Part shown: positions 8,841-18,527 of the stretch, piece after piece
Layout of the letters: the number at the start of each line of letters is the position of its first letter
Numbering within the stretch: the stretch's first letter is position 1
Assembly (NCBI GenBank): GCA_000447245.1
Contig: AUYT01000001.1
Location: 1,792,001 to 1,856,000 of the forward strand
Origin: a candidate division Zixibacteria bacterium RBG-1
GTDB lineage: Bacteria > Zixibacteria > MSB-5A5 > DSPP01 > RBG-1
DNA length: 64,000 nt
Direction: 5' to 3'
Position numbers and translations under genes: made by a program
Notes under the pieces: generated by a model
Told to the model about the DNA's origin: nothing
Databases searched by the model: none
What the model saw: the letters and a program-made list of their open reading frames with translations, nothing else

Positions 8841-10610
8841 TTAAAAGTTTTTTTCAAGCCCCAAATTTCTGCAGGTTATCTCCAGATATTCAGTTATCTC
8901 TTGTACCGAATCCATTTTTAAAACTTTGGCAGCAATTTTTTTGCATTCGGAAAAGCTTAATTTTCCGATTTTTTCTTTTATTTCAGGAACCAAAGGGGGA
9001 GTGACAGACAATTCTTTTATTCCTAATCCAATCAAAAAAGGAAGAGCCAGAGTCTCGCCGGCCATTTCTCCGCAGACTGCTATTTCTTTTTTGTTTTTAA
9101 AAGCCGCTTCCACTGAAATTTGAATCAATCTCAAAATAGCCGGATTAAAAGTTTGATACCAGGAGGCCACCTGGGGATTGGTGCGGTCAACCGCCAAGGT
9201 ATACTGGATCAAATCGTTGGTCCCTAAGCTGAAGAAATCTACCTCTTTGGCAAAAATATCCACATTCAAGGCCGCCGAAGGAACTTCAACCATAATTCCT
9301 AACGGAATCTTAGCTGCCATAGGAACTTTTTCATTTTTTAATTGAGATTGGACCTGTTTCAAAATCTTTTTGGCTTTTCTTATTTCTTCAATATTGGAAA
9401 TAAAAGGAAACATTATTTTAAGATTCCCGTATTTGCTGGCTTTTAGTAAAGCTTTTAGTTGAGTTTCTAGAATTTCCGGCACATCTAAACCGACTCTGAT
9501 AGCTCTCCAGCCCAGGAAGGGATTATTTTCTGCGACCGTTTGATAATTTGAAGCCATTTTATCCCCACCCAAATCGAAAGTCCGGATGATTACCGGGCGG
9601 GGTGAAAATTTTTTCAAAACCGCAGAGTAAGCCTGAAATTGTTCCTCTTCCGAGGGAATCTGAGAACTATCCCCAAACAAAAATTCGGTCCGAAACAGTC
9701 CCACTCCTTCGGCTCCGTAATCCAAAGCTGCCTGGGCTTCTTCCGAAATTTCTAAATTAGCCAAAAGGTCGATTCCTTTTTTATCCCTGGTTATAGCCGA
9801 TTTCTTTTTCAGAAGCTGGAGCTTCTTTTTCTCCTGAGCCAATTTCTCCTGCCTGACTCTGAACTGTCGTAAAGTCTCCTCTTCAGGTGAGAGGATTACC
9901 CGGCCCGACTCGGCATCCAGGACTACCGGCATACTATTTTTCAGTTCATGGAAATTTTCTTCAACTCCTACCACTGTGGGAATTCTCAGGGATTTGGCCA
10001 AAATGGCCACATGCGAGGTAACCCCGCTTTCTTTCAGAACCAAACCCCCTACTTTCTGTTTTCTCAAATTCAAAAGGTCGCTGGGAGATAGATGGGTAGC
10101 AAAAACAACGGCGGATGATTTTACGCTGTCTAATTTTTTCTGCCTTACTCCCTGCATATACTCTACTATCCGATTTTTTAAGGCCTGGATATCAAAAACT
10201 CTTTCTTTCAGATATTGATTGGGAGAGGAAGACAGGGCCTGAATAGCTTCATCTATCACCTGCTGGTAAGCCCATTCGGAGTTGATTTTTTCATTTCGGA
10301 TTTTTTCAATTACATTCTGTTTGAGGATTTCATCCTCCAGAAACATTTTTTGGGTTTCGAAAATCTGTGAGTGATCTTTTTTCATTTTAGCATTGGAGCT
10401 ATTCTGGGCTTTTAAAAGCTCTTTTTTGGCTAAATTCAAAGCTTTCTGAAAACGCTCAATCTCCGAGGCAATTTCTGAGGAATACAGTTTTTTCCTGGGA
10501 ACGGTAATCTCCTTTTGGTTGAACAAAAAAACCTCTCCGATGGCAATCCCCGGCGAAGCTACTTTCCCTTCCCAGAAGGTTTCTGAATTCGCCAATTTAT
10601 TTTCTTTCAT
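8841..10610 (-). CDS. ptsI: Phosphoenolpyruvate-protein phosphotransferase (PTS enzyme I)
   Basis: A 589-residue cytosolic enzyme that takes phosphate from PEP and passes it to HPr. The phospho-histidine lies in ESGVTSHVAI, the PEP-binding arginine in GLFRTEFLF, a further PEP-site motif is GTNDLIQY, and the catalytic cysteine is in AVCGEMAGE. All three domains are present and length is normal (about 575). It follows the HPr gene by 5 bases. No EIIA, EIIB, EIIC or HPr kinase gene is in the window. Confidence 0.96.
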   Translation of the reverse strand: MKENKLANSETFWEGKVASPGIAIGEVFLFNQKEITVPRKKLYSSEIASEIERFQKALNLAKKELLKAQNSSNAKMKKDHSQIFETQKMFLEDEILKQNVIEKIRNEKINSEWAYQQVIDEAIQALSSSPNQYLKERVFDIQALKNRIVEYMQGVRQKKLDSVKSSAVVFATHLSPSDLLNLRKQKVGGLVLKESGVTSHVAILAKSLRIPTVVGVEENFHELKNSMPVVLDAESGRVILSPEEETLRQFRVRQEKLAQEKKKLQLLKKKSAITRDKKGIDLLANLEISEEAQAALDYGAEGVGLFRTEFLFGDSSQIPSEEEQFQAYSAVLKKFSPRPVIIRTFDLGGDKMASNYQTVAENNPFLGWRAIRVGLDVPEILETQLKALLKASKYGNLKIMFPFISNIEEIRKAKKILKQVQSQLKNEKVPMAAKIPLGIMVEVPSAALNVDIFAKEVDFFSLGTNDLIQYTLAVDRTNPQVASWYQTFNPAILRLIQISVEAAFKNKKEIAVCGEMAGETLALPFLIGLGIKELSVTPPLVPEIKEKIGKLSFSECKKIAAKVLKMDSVQEITEYLEITCRNLGLEKNF

Positions 10611-10615
10611 TTATT

Positions 10616-10882
10616 TTAATTTTCTCCGAATTTATTTTCAAAAAGTTTCACCAGCTCTTCCACAACTTTTTCTTCGTCTTCACCCCAGGCTTTGATAATT
10701 ATTTTACTATTCGGCTCAGCCGCCAACATCATCACTCCCATTACCGATTTGGCATTGATCTCTATATCCCCTCGGATTAAGCGCACCTCAGATTTAAATT
10801 TGGACGCTTTCTGCGCCAGAACAGAGGCCGGACGAGCATGTAAGCCCAATTTATTTTTGACCACCACCTCCCTTTCGACCAA
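10616..10882 (-). CDS. ptsH: HPr phosphocarrier protein
   Basis: An HPr of 88 residues. I chose the TTG at 10882 rather than the TTG at 10888. It lies six bases after AAAGG, and it puts the phospho-histidine of LGLHARPA at position 15 and the serine of AKSVMGVMML at position 46, exactly the canonical numbering. Both the PEP-dependent histidine and the HPr-kinase serine site are intact. Its context is an operon with ptsI and a PGI/PMI isomerase but no permease. The likely role is regulatory phosphotransfer, or service to EII proteins encoded elsewhere. Confidence 0.93.
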   Translation of the reverse strand: MVEREVVVKNKLGLHARPASVLAQKASKFKSEVRLIRGDIEINAKSVMGVMMLAAEPNSKIIIKAWGEDEEKVVEELVKLFENKFGEN

Positions 10883-10897
10883 ATTCAACCTTTCTTT

Positions 10898-11992
10898 TTA
10901 AACTCTTGTAAACATTTTGCCGGAAAGCTGCTTGACCAAGCCTTTGAGCTCTAAATTAAGTAACACTGATAGGGCTTGTCCGGTGGAGAAAGAAACAGTC
11001 TGGGCAATCTGGTCTATATGAGCCGGTTCAGTGGACAGTATCTGATAAATAGATTTTTCTTCGACTGGTAATTCCGGCACGGGTCTGAATTTTTCGGCAC
11101 CGGGGGAAGTATATACTCTAAGCTCTGTAATAATATCCTCGGCGGAAGTAACCAGCTTGGCTCCTTGCTTAATCAGGGCATTGGCCCCTTCACTGGTTTT
11201 AGAGGTCAAATTACCCGGTATGGCAAAAACTTCTTTGTTCTGGTCCAAAGCAAATTGAGCGGTCAACAAAGCCCCGGATTTAGCCCCGGCTTCTACCACT
11301 ATAACGCCCAGGGATAAACCGGAAATAATCCGGTTTCGGGTGGGGAAATTTTCCTTTTCCGGTTTGGTTCCCAAAAGAAATTCGGAAATTATGGCTCCAT
11401 TTTCGATTACCTTATCAACCAATTTTTTATTTTCCTTAGGGTAAATCACATCTATGCCTGAACCGAAGACCGCAATGGTTCTGCCTCCGGAAGTAAGGGC
11501 GGCTTGATGGCTGTAGGTATCAATCCCGGAAGCAAAACCGCTTACAACTGTGAATCCTTTCACAGCCAAATCAGAAGAAATTCTTTCTGCCATATTTCTG
11601 CCATAAGTGGAAGCGGTTCGTGTACCAACTATAGCCACAGCCCTATCATCTCTTTCAGTTAAATTCCCCTGAATGAAAAAGAAAGGTGGAAAATCGTAAA
11701 TCTGCTTTAAATTTTGGGGGTAATCTTCATCTTGAAAAGTCATCCAGCCAACTTTATTTTTCTCTGCTAACTTGACCTGTTTTTCGGTCTCTTTCCAGTC
11801 CACTTTGGTTTTAATATCTGTGCCAGTAATTTCACCGATACCTTCCACTTCCATTAACTCTCTTTTTGAAGCGGATAGAGCTGACTTAGGGGAACCAAAT
11901 TTCTTCACCAAAGACACAAAATGAATCGGACCAACATTGGGAACAGTTAAGAGAGCAATCCATTCCAGTAATTCTTGATGGCTAGTCCGCAT
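10898..11992 (-). CDS. dprA: DNA-protecting protein DprA (Smf)
   Basis: A 364-residue protein that loads RecA on incoming single-stranded DNA in natural transformation. It has an N-terminal helix-hairpin-helix segment (about 10-60, VEGIGEITG), the Rossmann-like core with VGTRTASTYG, VSGFASGIDTYSHQAAL and FGSGIDVIYP, and a C-terminal winged-helix DML1-like domain (about 300-364). Its 3-prime neighbour is ptsH and its start overlaps the end of obg by 11 bases. ComM, another transformation helicase, is encoded at 44769-46304. Confidence 0.95.
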   Translation of the reverse strand: MRTSHQELLEWIALLTVPNVGPIHFVSLVKKFGSPKSALSASKRELMEVEGIGEITGTDIKTKVDWKETEKQVKLAEKNKVGWMTFQDEDYPQNLKQIYDFPPFFFIQGNLTERDDRAVAIVGTRTASTYGRNMAERISSDLAVKGFTVVSGFASGIDTYSHQAALTSGGRTIAVFGSGIDVIYPKENKKLVDKVIENGAIISEFLLGTKPEKENFPTRNRIISGLSLGVIVVEAGAKSGALLTAQFALDQNKEVFAIPGNLTSKTSEGANALIKQGAKLVTSAEDIITELRVYTSPGAEKFRPVPELPVEEKSIYQILSTEPAHIDQIAQTVSFSTGQALSVLLNLELKGLVKQLSGKMFTRV

Positions 11993-12977
11993 TTTTTAAA
12001 ATCTCCCCTAATTTTTTCTCTAAAGTCTTGAGAAGTTTATCTACTCCCTCTCCTGTCAAAGCAGAAATAGGATACACAGCTGTCCTCTTTTTACCGTTGG
12101 ACATTTTTTTTATTTTAGTTTTGGGCAACACATCAATTTTATTAACGGCGATTACGGAGGGTTTGACCACCAAACTTGGGTCGTATAATTTCAACTCCTT
12201 TTTCAAAGTTTCCAGCTGGTTTTTAATTTCATCAGCCGCACCGTCGATTAAATATAATAAAATCTTGGTTCTTTGAATATGCCTTAAAAATTCCAACCCC
12301 AGCCCTTTGCCTTTGTGTGCTCCTTCCAAAATTCCGGGAATATCCGCTAAAATAAACGAGCCGTAATCTCGCAGTCGGGCTACTCCCAAATTGGGAACTA
12401 AGGTGGTGAACGGATAATTTGCGATTTTTACCTCGGCTTGAGTGATTCTTTTAAGTAAAGTTGACTTGCCGGCATTGGGGAAACCGACTATTCCTACATC
12501 TGCTAAAAGTTTGAGCTCTAAAATTAATTTCTTTTTTTCCCCTAGTTCTCCTTCCTCATATTTTCGGGGAGCTCTGTCAGTGGAGGATTTGAAATGGGTA
12601 TTTCCCCGCCCACCTCTACCTCCACGAACAATTACAATTTGTTCTTTATCTTTCGTTAAATCCGCTATCGGTTCCCCGCTTTCGGCATCTTTAATAGTTG
12701 TACCGGCCGGAACTTTCAAAACTAAATCTTTCCCCTCCTTGCCGGTTTTCTTGGCTCCCATTCCAGCCGAACCATCTTCGGTTTTGTAAATTGACTTATA
12801 TTTGAAATCCATCAGCGTTATCAAATTTCTGTCTGCCTGAATTATAATATCTCCCCCTTTTCCGCCGTCTCCACCATCCGGACCACCTTTAGGAACATAT
12901 TTTTCCCGCCGGAAACTGACCGCTCCGTTTCCTCCTTTTCCGGCCTGGACTTCGATTTCCGCAATATCCACAAACAT
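11982..12977 (-). CDS. obg: Obg-family GTPase (ObgE/CgtA)
   Basis: A 331-residue GTPase linked to large ribosomal subunit assembly. The glycine-rich Obg fold occupies about 1-157 (RREKYVPKGGPDGGDGGKGG). The G domain follows, with GFPNAGKSTLL (G1), DIPG (G3) and NKID (G4). The optional C-terminal OCT domain is absent, as in many shorter Obg proteins. It sits between folP (4 bases upstream) and dprA, which overlaps it by 11 bases. Confidence 0.96.
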   Translation of the reverse strand: MFVDIAEIEVQAGKGGNGAVSFRREKYVPKGGPDGGDGGKGGDIIIQADRNLITLMDFKYKSIYKTEDGSAGMGAKKTGKEGKDLVLKVPAGTTIKDAESGEPIADLTKDKEQIVIVRGGRGGRGNTHFKSSTDRAPRKYEEGELGEKKKLILELKLLADVGIVGFPNAGKSTLLKRITQAEVKIANYPFTTLVPNLGVARLRDYGSFILADIPGILEGAHKGKGLGLEFLRHIQRTKILLYLIDGAADEIKNQLETLKKELKLYDPSLVVKPSVIAVNKIDVLPKTKIKKMSNGKKRTAVYPISALTGEGVDKLLKTLEKKLGEILKNAD

Positions 12978-12981
12978 AAAA

Positions 12982-13848
12982 TTAACCCTTTAAAATGGCA
13001 TCTACCACTTTAGCTACTCGGACAGATTCTTTGACATCATGCACTCGGGCTATGTTAGCACCTTGCATAATACTACAAGCCAAAGCTCCCAAACTTCCTT
13101 CTAATCTTTCCTCCACCGGCAAATCCAGAATTTTTCCAATAAATGACTTACGAGATAATCCAACCAAAATTGGTCGGTCCAATTTTTTGAATTCTTTTAA
13201 ATTCTTTAAAATAGCCAAATTGTCTTCGAATCTTTTACCAAATCCAATTCCCGGGTCGAGAATAAGATTTTGCTCCTGGATTCCCATTGAATCAGCAAAA
13301 TTCACCCTCTCCTCAAAATAATCTTTGATTTCTTTTAGCACATTTTCATAATATGGACTTTCCTGCATATTTTGGGGAGTTCCCTTAATGTGCATAATTA
13401 CTACGGGAACATTATATTTTGCGGCAAGTTTTACCATTTCTGAATCGAATCTTAGACCTGATATATCATTAATCAGCTCTGCTCCGGCTTCCATGGCTTT
13501 CAGAGCAATTTGAGATTTATAAGTATCTACGGAAATCGGGATTTGAATTTTTTTGACCAAGGTCTCTATGACCGGAATGACTCGTTGAGTCTCTTCTTTT
13601 AACGTTACCGGTTGCGAACCAGGACGAGTAGATTCTCCCCCTATATCTATAATGTCCACCCCTTCTTCCACCATCTTCAGGGCCTGGGCGATGGCTTTAT
13701 CCAAACTTAAAAATTTGCCACCGTCAGAAAAAGAATCCGGGGTGACATTCAGAACCCCCATAATATGAGTTCTTTCTGAAAAATTATATTTTCTGTGTCT
13801 GAAGTTTAAAACAAACTCTTTTTTATCGGTTTGGGCCACGATACTCAT
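12982..13848 (-). CDS. folP: Dihydropteroate synthase
   Basis: A 288-residue TIM-barrel enzyme that joins p-aminobenzoate to dihydropterin pyrophosphate in folate synthesis. The pterin-site signatures MGVLNVTPDSFSDGG (about 30-44) and DIGGESTRPGS (about 71) are intact, as is the distal SRKSFIG loop. It follows folE by 53 bases, so two folate enzymes are paired. The thymidylate synthase in this window is ThyX, which uses methylene-THF without oxidising it. Confidence 0.96.
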   Translation of the reverse strand: MSIVAQTDKKEFVLNFRHRKYNFSERTHIMGVLNVTPDSFSDGGKFLSLDKAIAQALKMVEEGVDIIDIGGESTRPGSQPVTLKEETQRVIPVIETLVKKIQIPISVDTYKSQIALKAMEAGAELINDISGLRFDSEMVKLAAKYNVPVVIMHIKGTPQNMQESPYYENVLKEIKDYFEERVNFADSMGIQEQNLILDPGIGFGKRFEDNLAILKNLKEFKKLDRPILVGLSRKSFIGKILDLPVEERLEGSLGALACSIMQGANIARVHDVKESVRVAKVVDAILKG

Positions 13849-13901
13849 AATTTTAATTTAATAAAAAAAGAATGCCGAACAAGTGTAAATTGATGGAGTA
13901 A

Positions 13902-14468
13902 TTAACTGACAATGTCAGCTTTAATCAAAGCCAAAACCTGCTTTTGCTGTAGCTTATCTTTAAAAATCCCTCTTTTAGCTACTGTCACGGTCACAGTCCC
14001 GGGCTTTTTGATTCCCCGCATGGACAGACAAAGATGTTCGGCTTCAATAATTACCATTACACCGGGGGAAGCTAATTTTTTCTGCAGCAAATCTGCCATC
14101 TGGCTGGTTAATCTTTCCTGCAGTTGGGGACGGTGAGCTAAATTTTCTACCAAACGAGCTAAGCTGGAGAAACCGGCAATTTTATTTTTAGCCGGTATAT
14201 AAGCAATATGGGTTTTGCCAAAAAATGGAAGCAGATGATGTTCACATAAAGAGTAAAAGAGAATATTTTTTGTGATAACCAAATCCTGACCAGTGGGATT
14301 GGGATAAACTTTGATGGCATCAGCTGGATTTTTTTTAGCAGAGTTTAGGAACTCCTGATAAAATTTAGCCACTCTTTGAGGAGTGGCTCTTAAACCCCCC
14401 CGTTGGGGGCTTTCGCCGATAGCTTCTAAAAGCAGTTTAACTGCTTTTTTTATTTTCTGCTGGTCCAA
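13902..14468 (-). CDS. folE: GTP cyclohydrolase I
   Basis: A 188-residue FolE1-type enzyme producing dihydroneopterin triphosphate. Zinc and catalytic motifs [10 protein letters not shown] and [12 protein letters not shown] are intact, giving the Cys-His-Cys zinc site. The best available start is a TTG at 14468, within the last 32 bases of ftsH in another frame. No good Shine-Dalgarno precedes it, so the exact N-terminus is uncertain, but the conserved [17 protein letters not shown] segment needs a start near here. Confidence 0.94.
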   Translation of the reverse strand: MDQQKIKKAVKLLLEAIGESPQRGGLRATPQRVAKFYQEFLNSAKKNPADAIKVYPNPTGQDLVITKNILFYSLCEHHLLPFFGKTHIAYIPAKNKIAGFSSLARLVENLAHRPQLQERLTSQMADLLQKKLASPGVMVIIEAEHLCLSMRGIKKPGTVTVTVAKRGIFKDKLQQKQVLALIKADIVS

Positions 14469-16422
14469 CTGAAACTTGGTTTACTTCTTTGTTATTGAGC
14501 TGGTTTTCATCGGCAATAATCATATCAATTTCCATTCCATCCAAAATCTCTTTTTCCAACAACGCTTTGGCCAGTTTATGCAGTTTATTTAGATTAGCCG
14601 ACAGAAGCTCGGTGGCTCTTTTTTCTGCGGCAGTTACGATTCTCTTGACTTCTTCGTCTATCTCCTGGGCCGTCTTTTCACTGTAATCTCTATGTTTAGC
14701 TATTTCTCTGCCTAAAAAGATCTGCTCTTCTTTTTTCCCAAAAGTCAACGGACCTAATCTTTCACTCATTCCCCAGTCACACACCATCCGTCGGGCTATA
14801 TCGGTGGCTTTTTCGATATCGTTTCCAGCTCCGGTGGTTAATTGATTGAAGACTAATTTTTCAGCCACTCTGCCACCTAAAAGATGGACTAAGCGAGTCT
14901 CTAAATATTCCTTAGAATGAGTATGTTTTTCATCAATGGGTAAGTAAGAAGTAAGTCCCAACGCCATTCCTCTGGGGATAATGGTAACTTTGTGAACTGG
15001 GTCTGAACCCGGAATCAGTTTTCCTACTAGAGCATGGCCGGATTCATGATAGGCAGTGGTCTTCTTCTCTTCTTCGGAGATGACTAAACTTTTTCTTTCG
15101 ATCCCCATCATCACTTTATCTTTGGCATCTTCAAAATCACGCATAGTCACATATTCCCGGTTGCGACGGGCTGCCAAAAGCGCGGCTTCATTTACTAAAT
15201 TGGCTAAATCCGCTCCCGAAAGTCCGGGAGTTCCTCTGGCTAAAACCGATAAATCTATATCTGGTCCCAATTTTATTTTTCTGGTGTGAACTCTAAGAAT
15301 TCCTTCTCTTCCCTTTACGTCTGGGCTATCCACCACAATCTGGCGGTCGAACCTTCCCGGTCGTAACAAAGCCGGGTCTAAAACATCCGGACGGTTGGTA
15401 GCTGCTAACAGAATAACCCCTTCGTTGGATTCAAAACCGTCCATTTCTACTAAAAGTTGGTTTAGGGTCTGTTCTCTTTCATCATGTCCCCCACCCAAAC
15501 CCGCTCCCCGGTGTCTGCCGACCGCATCGATTTCGTCGATGAAAATGATACAGGGCGCTAGTTTTTTCCCTTGCTCAAACAGATCTCTGACCCGGGAAGC
15601 ACCCACACCTACAAACATCTCCACAAAGTCCGAGCCGGACATACTTAAAAATGGAACTCCGGCTTCACCGGCGACTGCTTTGGCTAAAAGGGTTTTACCG
15701 GTGCCAGGGGGGCCTAAAAGTAAAGCCCCTTTGGGAATTTTCCCCCCTAATTTTTGAAATTTTCCGGGATCCTTTAAAAACTCAATAATTTCATATAGTT
15801 CTTGTTTAGCTTCATCTGCCCCGGCAACATCCTCAAAAGTAACTTTGGGTCGGTCCTGAGTCCAGAGGTGGGCTTTGGATTTGCCGAAGCTAAAAATCCC
15901 TTTGGAGCCACCCTGCATTTGCCGCAGAAGGAAAACCCACAATAACCCCAAAAGCAGAAAAGGGAGCAAAGATAAGAATAAATTGGACCAGTTGAAACTT
16001 TCCTGCTCGGCCCTGATTTCCACATTTTTCTCCCGCATTTTAGCTAAAAGTTCCGGCTCATCAAATGGCAGGACGGCTTTAAAACGGCTGTATTTTAATT
16101 CTCTTTTCCCTATCTGTTTTGTGACTGGTTCATTAAATTCACCCGAAAGTTCCTTTTTGACCAACAGCACATTTTTGACATTCCCGTTTTCCAGCTGTTT
16201 CATGAATTCCGAATAAGAGATTTCGGTAAAATCTTTTTTCCCCTGGCGGTAAAGCTGGATGGCTAAAACCGTGAATAAAATCAGCATTATCCAGAAGAAG
16301 AAGGTGCGGGAAGCCTTTCTCCACTGGTTATCATCTTTGCCAGGTTTTTGGTCGGGCGGAACTCGACGGCGATAGTTGCGGTTTCTGCTGTTCCGGTCTG
16401 CTCTTTTTTGGGAATCTGCCAT
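14437..16422 (-). CDS. ftsH: ATP-dependent zinc metalloprotease FtsH
   Basis: A 661-residue membrane AAA protease. A basic, Arg/Asn-rich N-terminal tail (1-38) precedes helix 1 (about 41-57). A periplasmic domain follows, then helix 2 (about 147-166), Walker A GPPGTGKT (237-244), Walker B FIDEID, the second region of homology with RPGRFDRQ, and the zinc motif HESGH. It degrades misassembled membrane proteins and, in Gram-negatives, can control LpxC levels; an LpxC-FabZ fusion is encoded at 39443. It is 3 bases from hpt and overlaps folE by 32 bases. Confidence 0.97.
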   Translation of the reverse strand: MADSQKRADRNSRNRNYRRRVPPDQKPGKDDNQWRKASRTFFFWIMLILFTVLAIQLYRQGKKDFTEISYSEFMKQLENGNVKNVLLVKKELSGEFNEPVTKQIGKRELKYSRFKAVLPFDEPELLAKMREKNVEIRAEQESFNWSNLFLSLLPFLLLGLLWVFLLRQMQGGSKGIFSFGKSKAHLWTQDRPKVTFEDVAGADEAKQELYEIIEFLKDPGKFQKLGGKIPKGALLLGPPGTGKTLLAKAVAGEAGVPFLSMSGSDFVEMFVGVGASRVRDLFEQGKKLAPCIIFIDEIDAVGRHRGAGLGGGHDEREQTLNQLLVEMDGFESNEGVILLAATNRPDVLDPALLRPGRFDRQIVVDSPDVKGREGILRVHTRKIKLGPDIDLSVLARGTPGLSGADLANLVNEAALLAARRNREYVTMRDFEDAKDKVMMGIERKSLVISEEEKKTTAYHESGHALVGKLIPGSDPVHKVTIIPRGMALGLTSYLPIDEKHTHSKEYLETRLVHLLGGRVAEKLVFNQLTTGAGNDIEKATDIARRMVCDWGMSERLGPLTFGKKEEQIFLGREIAKHRDYSEKTAQEIDEEVKRIVTAAEKRATELLSANLNKLHKLAKALLEKEILDGMEIDMIIADENQLNNKEVNQVSVGPAENKKSS

Positions 16423-16425
16423 TTT

Positions 16426-16950
16426 TTAAAATTTCAGTTTGGCTATATACGGCAAGTTGCGATATTTTTCGTCATAATCCAAGCCATATCCCACCACAAA
16501 ATCGGAAGGGATTTTGAAACCTACGTATTTTATCGGTATCCTTTGGGGTCTTCTTTGCTTTTTCTCCAATAATGTCAAAATACTCACCGATTTGGGCTTG
16601 CGGCTCAACAAGTTATCTCTAATATAATTTAAAGTCAAGCCGGTGTCCACAATATCTTCTATTATTACTACGTTTCTGCCTTCGATATTGACACTTAAAT
16701 CTTTTATCAATCTGACTACACCGCTGGCCTGGGTGGAGGAGCCGTAACTGCCTACGGAGATGAAATCAACTTCATGGGGGATGGTGAGATATCTGACCAA
16801 ATCTGCTAAAAATATGAAGCTGCCTTTTAGGATTCCCACTAAAATGGGATTTTTCCCCTTGTAATCAGCGGAGATTTTTTTCCCCAAATATTTGACTTTC
16901 CCTTCCAGATCCTTTTGGGAAATAATCGGTATTAAGTTTTTATCCTGCAT
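16426..16950 (-). CDS. hpt: Hypoxanthine phosphoribosyltransferase
   Basis: A purine-salvage enzyme of 174 residues from the ATG at 16950. An upstream in-frame ATG at 17034 would add 28 unconserved residues read through the end of tilS, so I reject it. The PRPP loop VVIIEDIVDTGLTL is intact, with KGSFIFLADL upstream and the KYVGFKIPSDFVVGYGLD C-terminal segment (18 residues) conserved in the family. The start overlaps the tilS stop by 11 bases. The tilS-hpt-ftsH order is the well-known bacterial synteny. Confidence 0.95.
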   Translation of the reverse strand: MQDKNLIPIISQKDLEGKVKYLGKKISADYKGKNPILVGILKGSFIFLADLVRYLTIPHEVDFISVGSYGSSTQASGVVRLIKDLSVNIEGRNVVIIEDIVDTGLTLNYIRDNLLSRKPKSVSILTLLEKKQRRPQRIPIKYVGFKIPSDFVVGYGLDYDEKYRNLPYIAKLKF

Positions 16951-18331
16951 TGGAAAATTGTAAAGCCAGGACCTTTTTGGTCTTATTGGTGATTTTAAAT
17001 TCATCTGAAATTCTTTGTCCCACAATCCAGGCAATTTTTCCTTTAGAAGTCAAAAGTAGAGTTTCTTCTCTTTGGTGGCGAGGAATTTTGGAATCCGTGA
17101 AAAAGTCAGAAAGTTTTTTGTTCCCTTTCATTCCTAAAGGTCTAAACTTGTCCCCTTGTAAATAACACCGTAAGTTAAAGGGGGTTTTTAACTTCTCCCA
17201 GTCCAAATAAGCTTGGTTTTCGGATTTTGTCCGAATCTTTTCAGGCAGTTTCTTTCTTTCAATAATCTGGGCTTTTAAATTGTACCCGTTTAATTTAAAC
17301 TCACCCGGAAACTTTATTGAAATTTTATATTTATTGGGTTGCTTTTTGAAGACTACTAAATGCTTAGAATTCAGTTCTGCCCAGTATCCATTTTTGAGGT
17401 TTACTCTTTTGCCGACTTGACTGGTTTCAACTAAATCAAGCACCCGATCTACCTGTTTAAACTCCAAGGGGTAAATTTCGGCGGTTAAATTTGTCCAGCT
17501 GTATCTGACCAAATTTCTTTTTAAAACATTGTCCAAGGAATAAAATTTCTGCAAATCCAGTAGAATTTTACCTTTACTTGTTTTAGATAGATTTTTAAAT
17601 CTCTTTTCTATCTCTTTATCTAAAAACTGCTTAATTTCATTTAAAATTGCGGCGGTTCGACTCAAAGTTGAGATAATTTCAGGATTAATCTCTTTTTTCA
17701 CCCAGGGTAAAAGCTTATGGCGGATTCTGTTTCGCAAGAATTTGTCGGTAAGATTACTCTTGTCAATTCTATAGGGAAGTTTTTTCTCTTTTAAATATTT
17801 TAGAACTTCCTCTCTACTTGTCTCCAAAAGTGGCCGAATGAATTTTCCTCTTTTAATCGGAATCCCGGAAAGCCCCAAAATTCCGGAACCTCTGAAAAGC
17901 CGCATTAAAACCGTCTCGGCTTGGTCATCTTGGGTATGACCCAAAGCTATTTTGTCGGCTTTGATTTTATTGGCAGTTTTTTCTAAGAATTCATATCTAA
18001 TTTGCCTGGCAGCATCCTCTAAAGAGAGTTTATGTTCCCTAGCAAATCTCCTGGTATCAAAGGAGTTAGAGTGAAATTGCGATTCATATTTAGCAGCTAA
18101 TTTTTTTACAAATTCCAAATCTTTATCTGATTCTTTCCCTCTTAATTTGTGATTAATATGAGCAATCTGCAAGTCCCACTTAAACTTATCCCTCAAACCC
18201 ACCAGGATGGACGACAAAGCTACAGAATCCGGACCACCGGAAACAGAAACCAAAATCCTGTCACCGGATTTAAGCAAGCGGTGTTTCTTAAGGGTTGCTT
18301 TTACTTTAGATATCAAGACACTTTCAGTCAT
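16940..18331 (-). CDS. tilS: tRNA(Ile)-lysidine synthase
   Basis: A 463-residue N-type ATP pyrophosphatase that lysidinylates C34 of the AUA-reading tRNA-Ile. The P-loop SVSGGPDSVAL is near residue 28, the HINHKLRG and GHTQDDQAETVLMRL motifs are present, and the C-terminal TilS substrate-binding domain (about 370-460) is complete. A TTGACA-N17-TATTTT promoter lies so close that the predicted transcript start falls 0-2 bases from the ATG. It is the first gene of the tilS-to-ccdA operon. Confidence 0.95.
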   Translation of the reverse strand: MTESVLISKVKATLKKHRLLKSGDRILVSVSGGPDSVALSSILVGLRDKFKWDLQIAHINHKLRGKESDKDLEFVKKLAAKYESQFHSNSFDTRRFAREHKLSLEDAARQIRYEFLEKTANKIKADKIALGHTQDDQAETVLMRLFRGSGILGLSGIPIKRGKFIRPLLETSREEVLKYLKEKKLPYRIDKSNLTDKFLRNRIRHKLLPWVKKEINPEIISTLSRTAAILNEIKQFLDKEIEKRFKNLSKTSKGKILLDLQKFYSLDNVLKRNLVRYSWTNLTAEIYPLEFKQVDRVLDLVETSQVGKRVNLKNGYWAELNSKHLVVFKKQPNKYKISIKFPGEFKLNGYNLKAQIIERKKLPEKIRTKSENQAYLDWEKLKTPFNLRCYLQGDKFRPLGMKGNKKLSDFFTDSKIPRHQREETLLLTSKGKIAWIVGQRISDEFKITNKTKKVLALQFSNAG

Positions 18332-18339
18332 AATATTAC

Positions 18340-18368
18340 AAAATAGTTGAATGATGAACCTTTGTCAA
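18340..18368 (-). promoter_or_regulatory. Promoter of the tilS operon, near-leaderless
   Basis: On the minus strand TTGACA (18363-18368) and TATTTT (18340-18345) are 17 bases apart. Only 8 bases separate the -10 box from the ATG at 18331, so the mRNA would have almost no leader and no room for a Shine-Dalgarno site. Confidence 0.65.
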
Positions 18369-18390
18369 ATAGTACGCGGATATCAAACTC

Positions 18391-18496
18391 TGTAGCGGTG
18401 CGACTTGTTCCGAAAAACCTGAGGGGTTTATAGCACGTATTAGAATGAAGTCGGATAAATCCGATTCACTCTGACGAATCGGAACGAGCCGCTACA
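18391..18496. repeat. Intergenic inverted repeat with GTAGCGG ends
   Basis: TGTAGCGG plus TTGTTCCG on the left (18391-18398 and 18405-18412) is mirrored by CGGAACGAG-CCGCTACA on the right (18480-18496). A smaller hairpin TCGGAT-AA-ATCCGA lies between them. The block fills most of the gap between tilS and the metal exporter. It looks like a short non-autonomous repeat of unknown family. Confidence 0.55.
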
Positions 18497-18527
18497 ACTT
18501 CAATCAAAAGGGGGTGAAGTGGGGTTT

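Noticed and set aside
15395-15757. 120-residue plus-strand frame opposite ftsH
   Set aside because: It is a shadow of the highly conserved FtsH AAA region, with no independent features.
16950-17034. Upstream ATG for hpt at 17034
   Set aside because: It would read 28 unconserved residues through the end of tilS.
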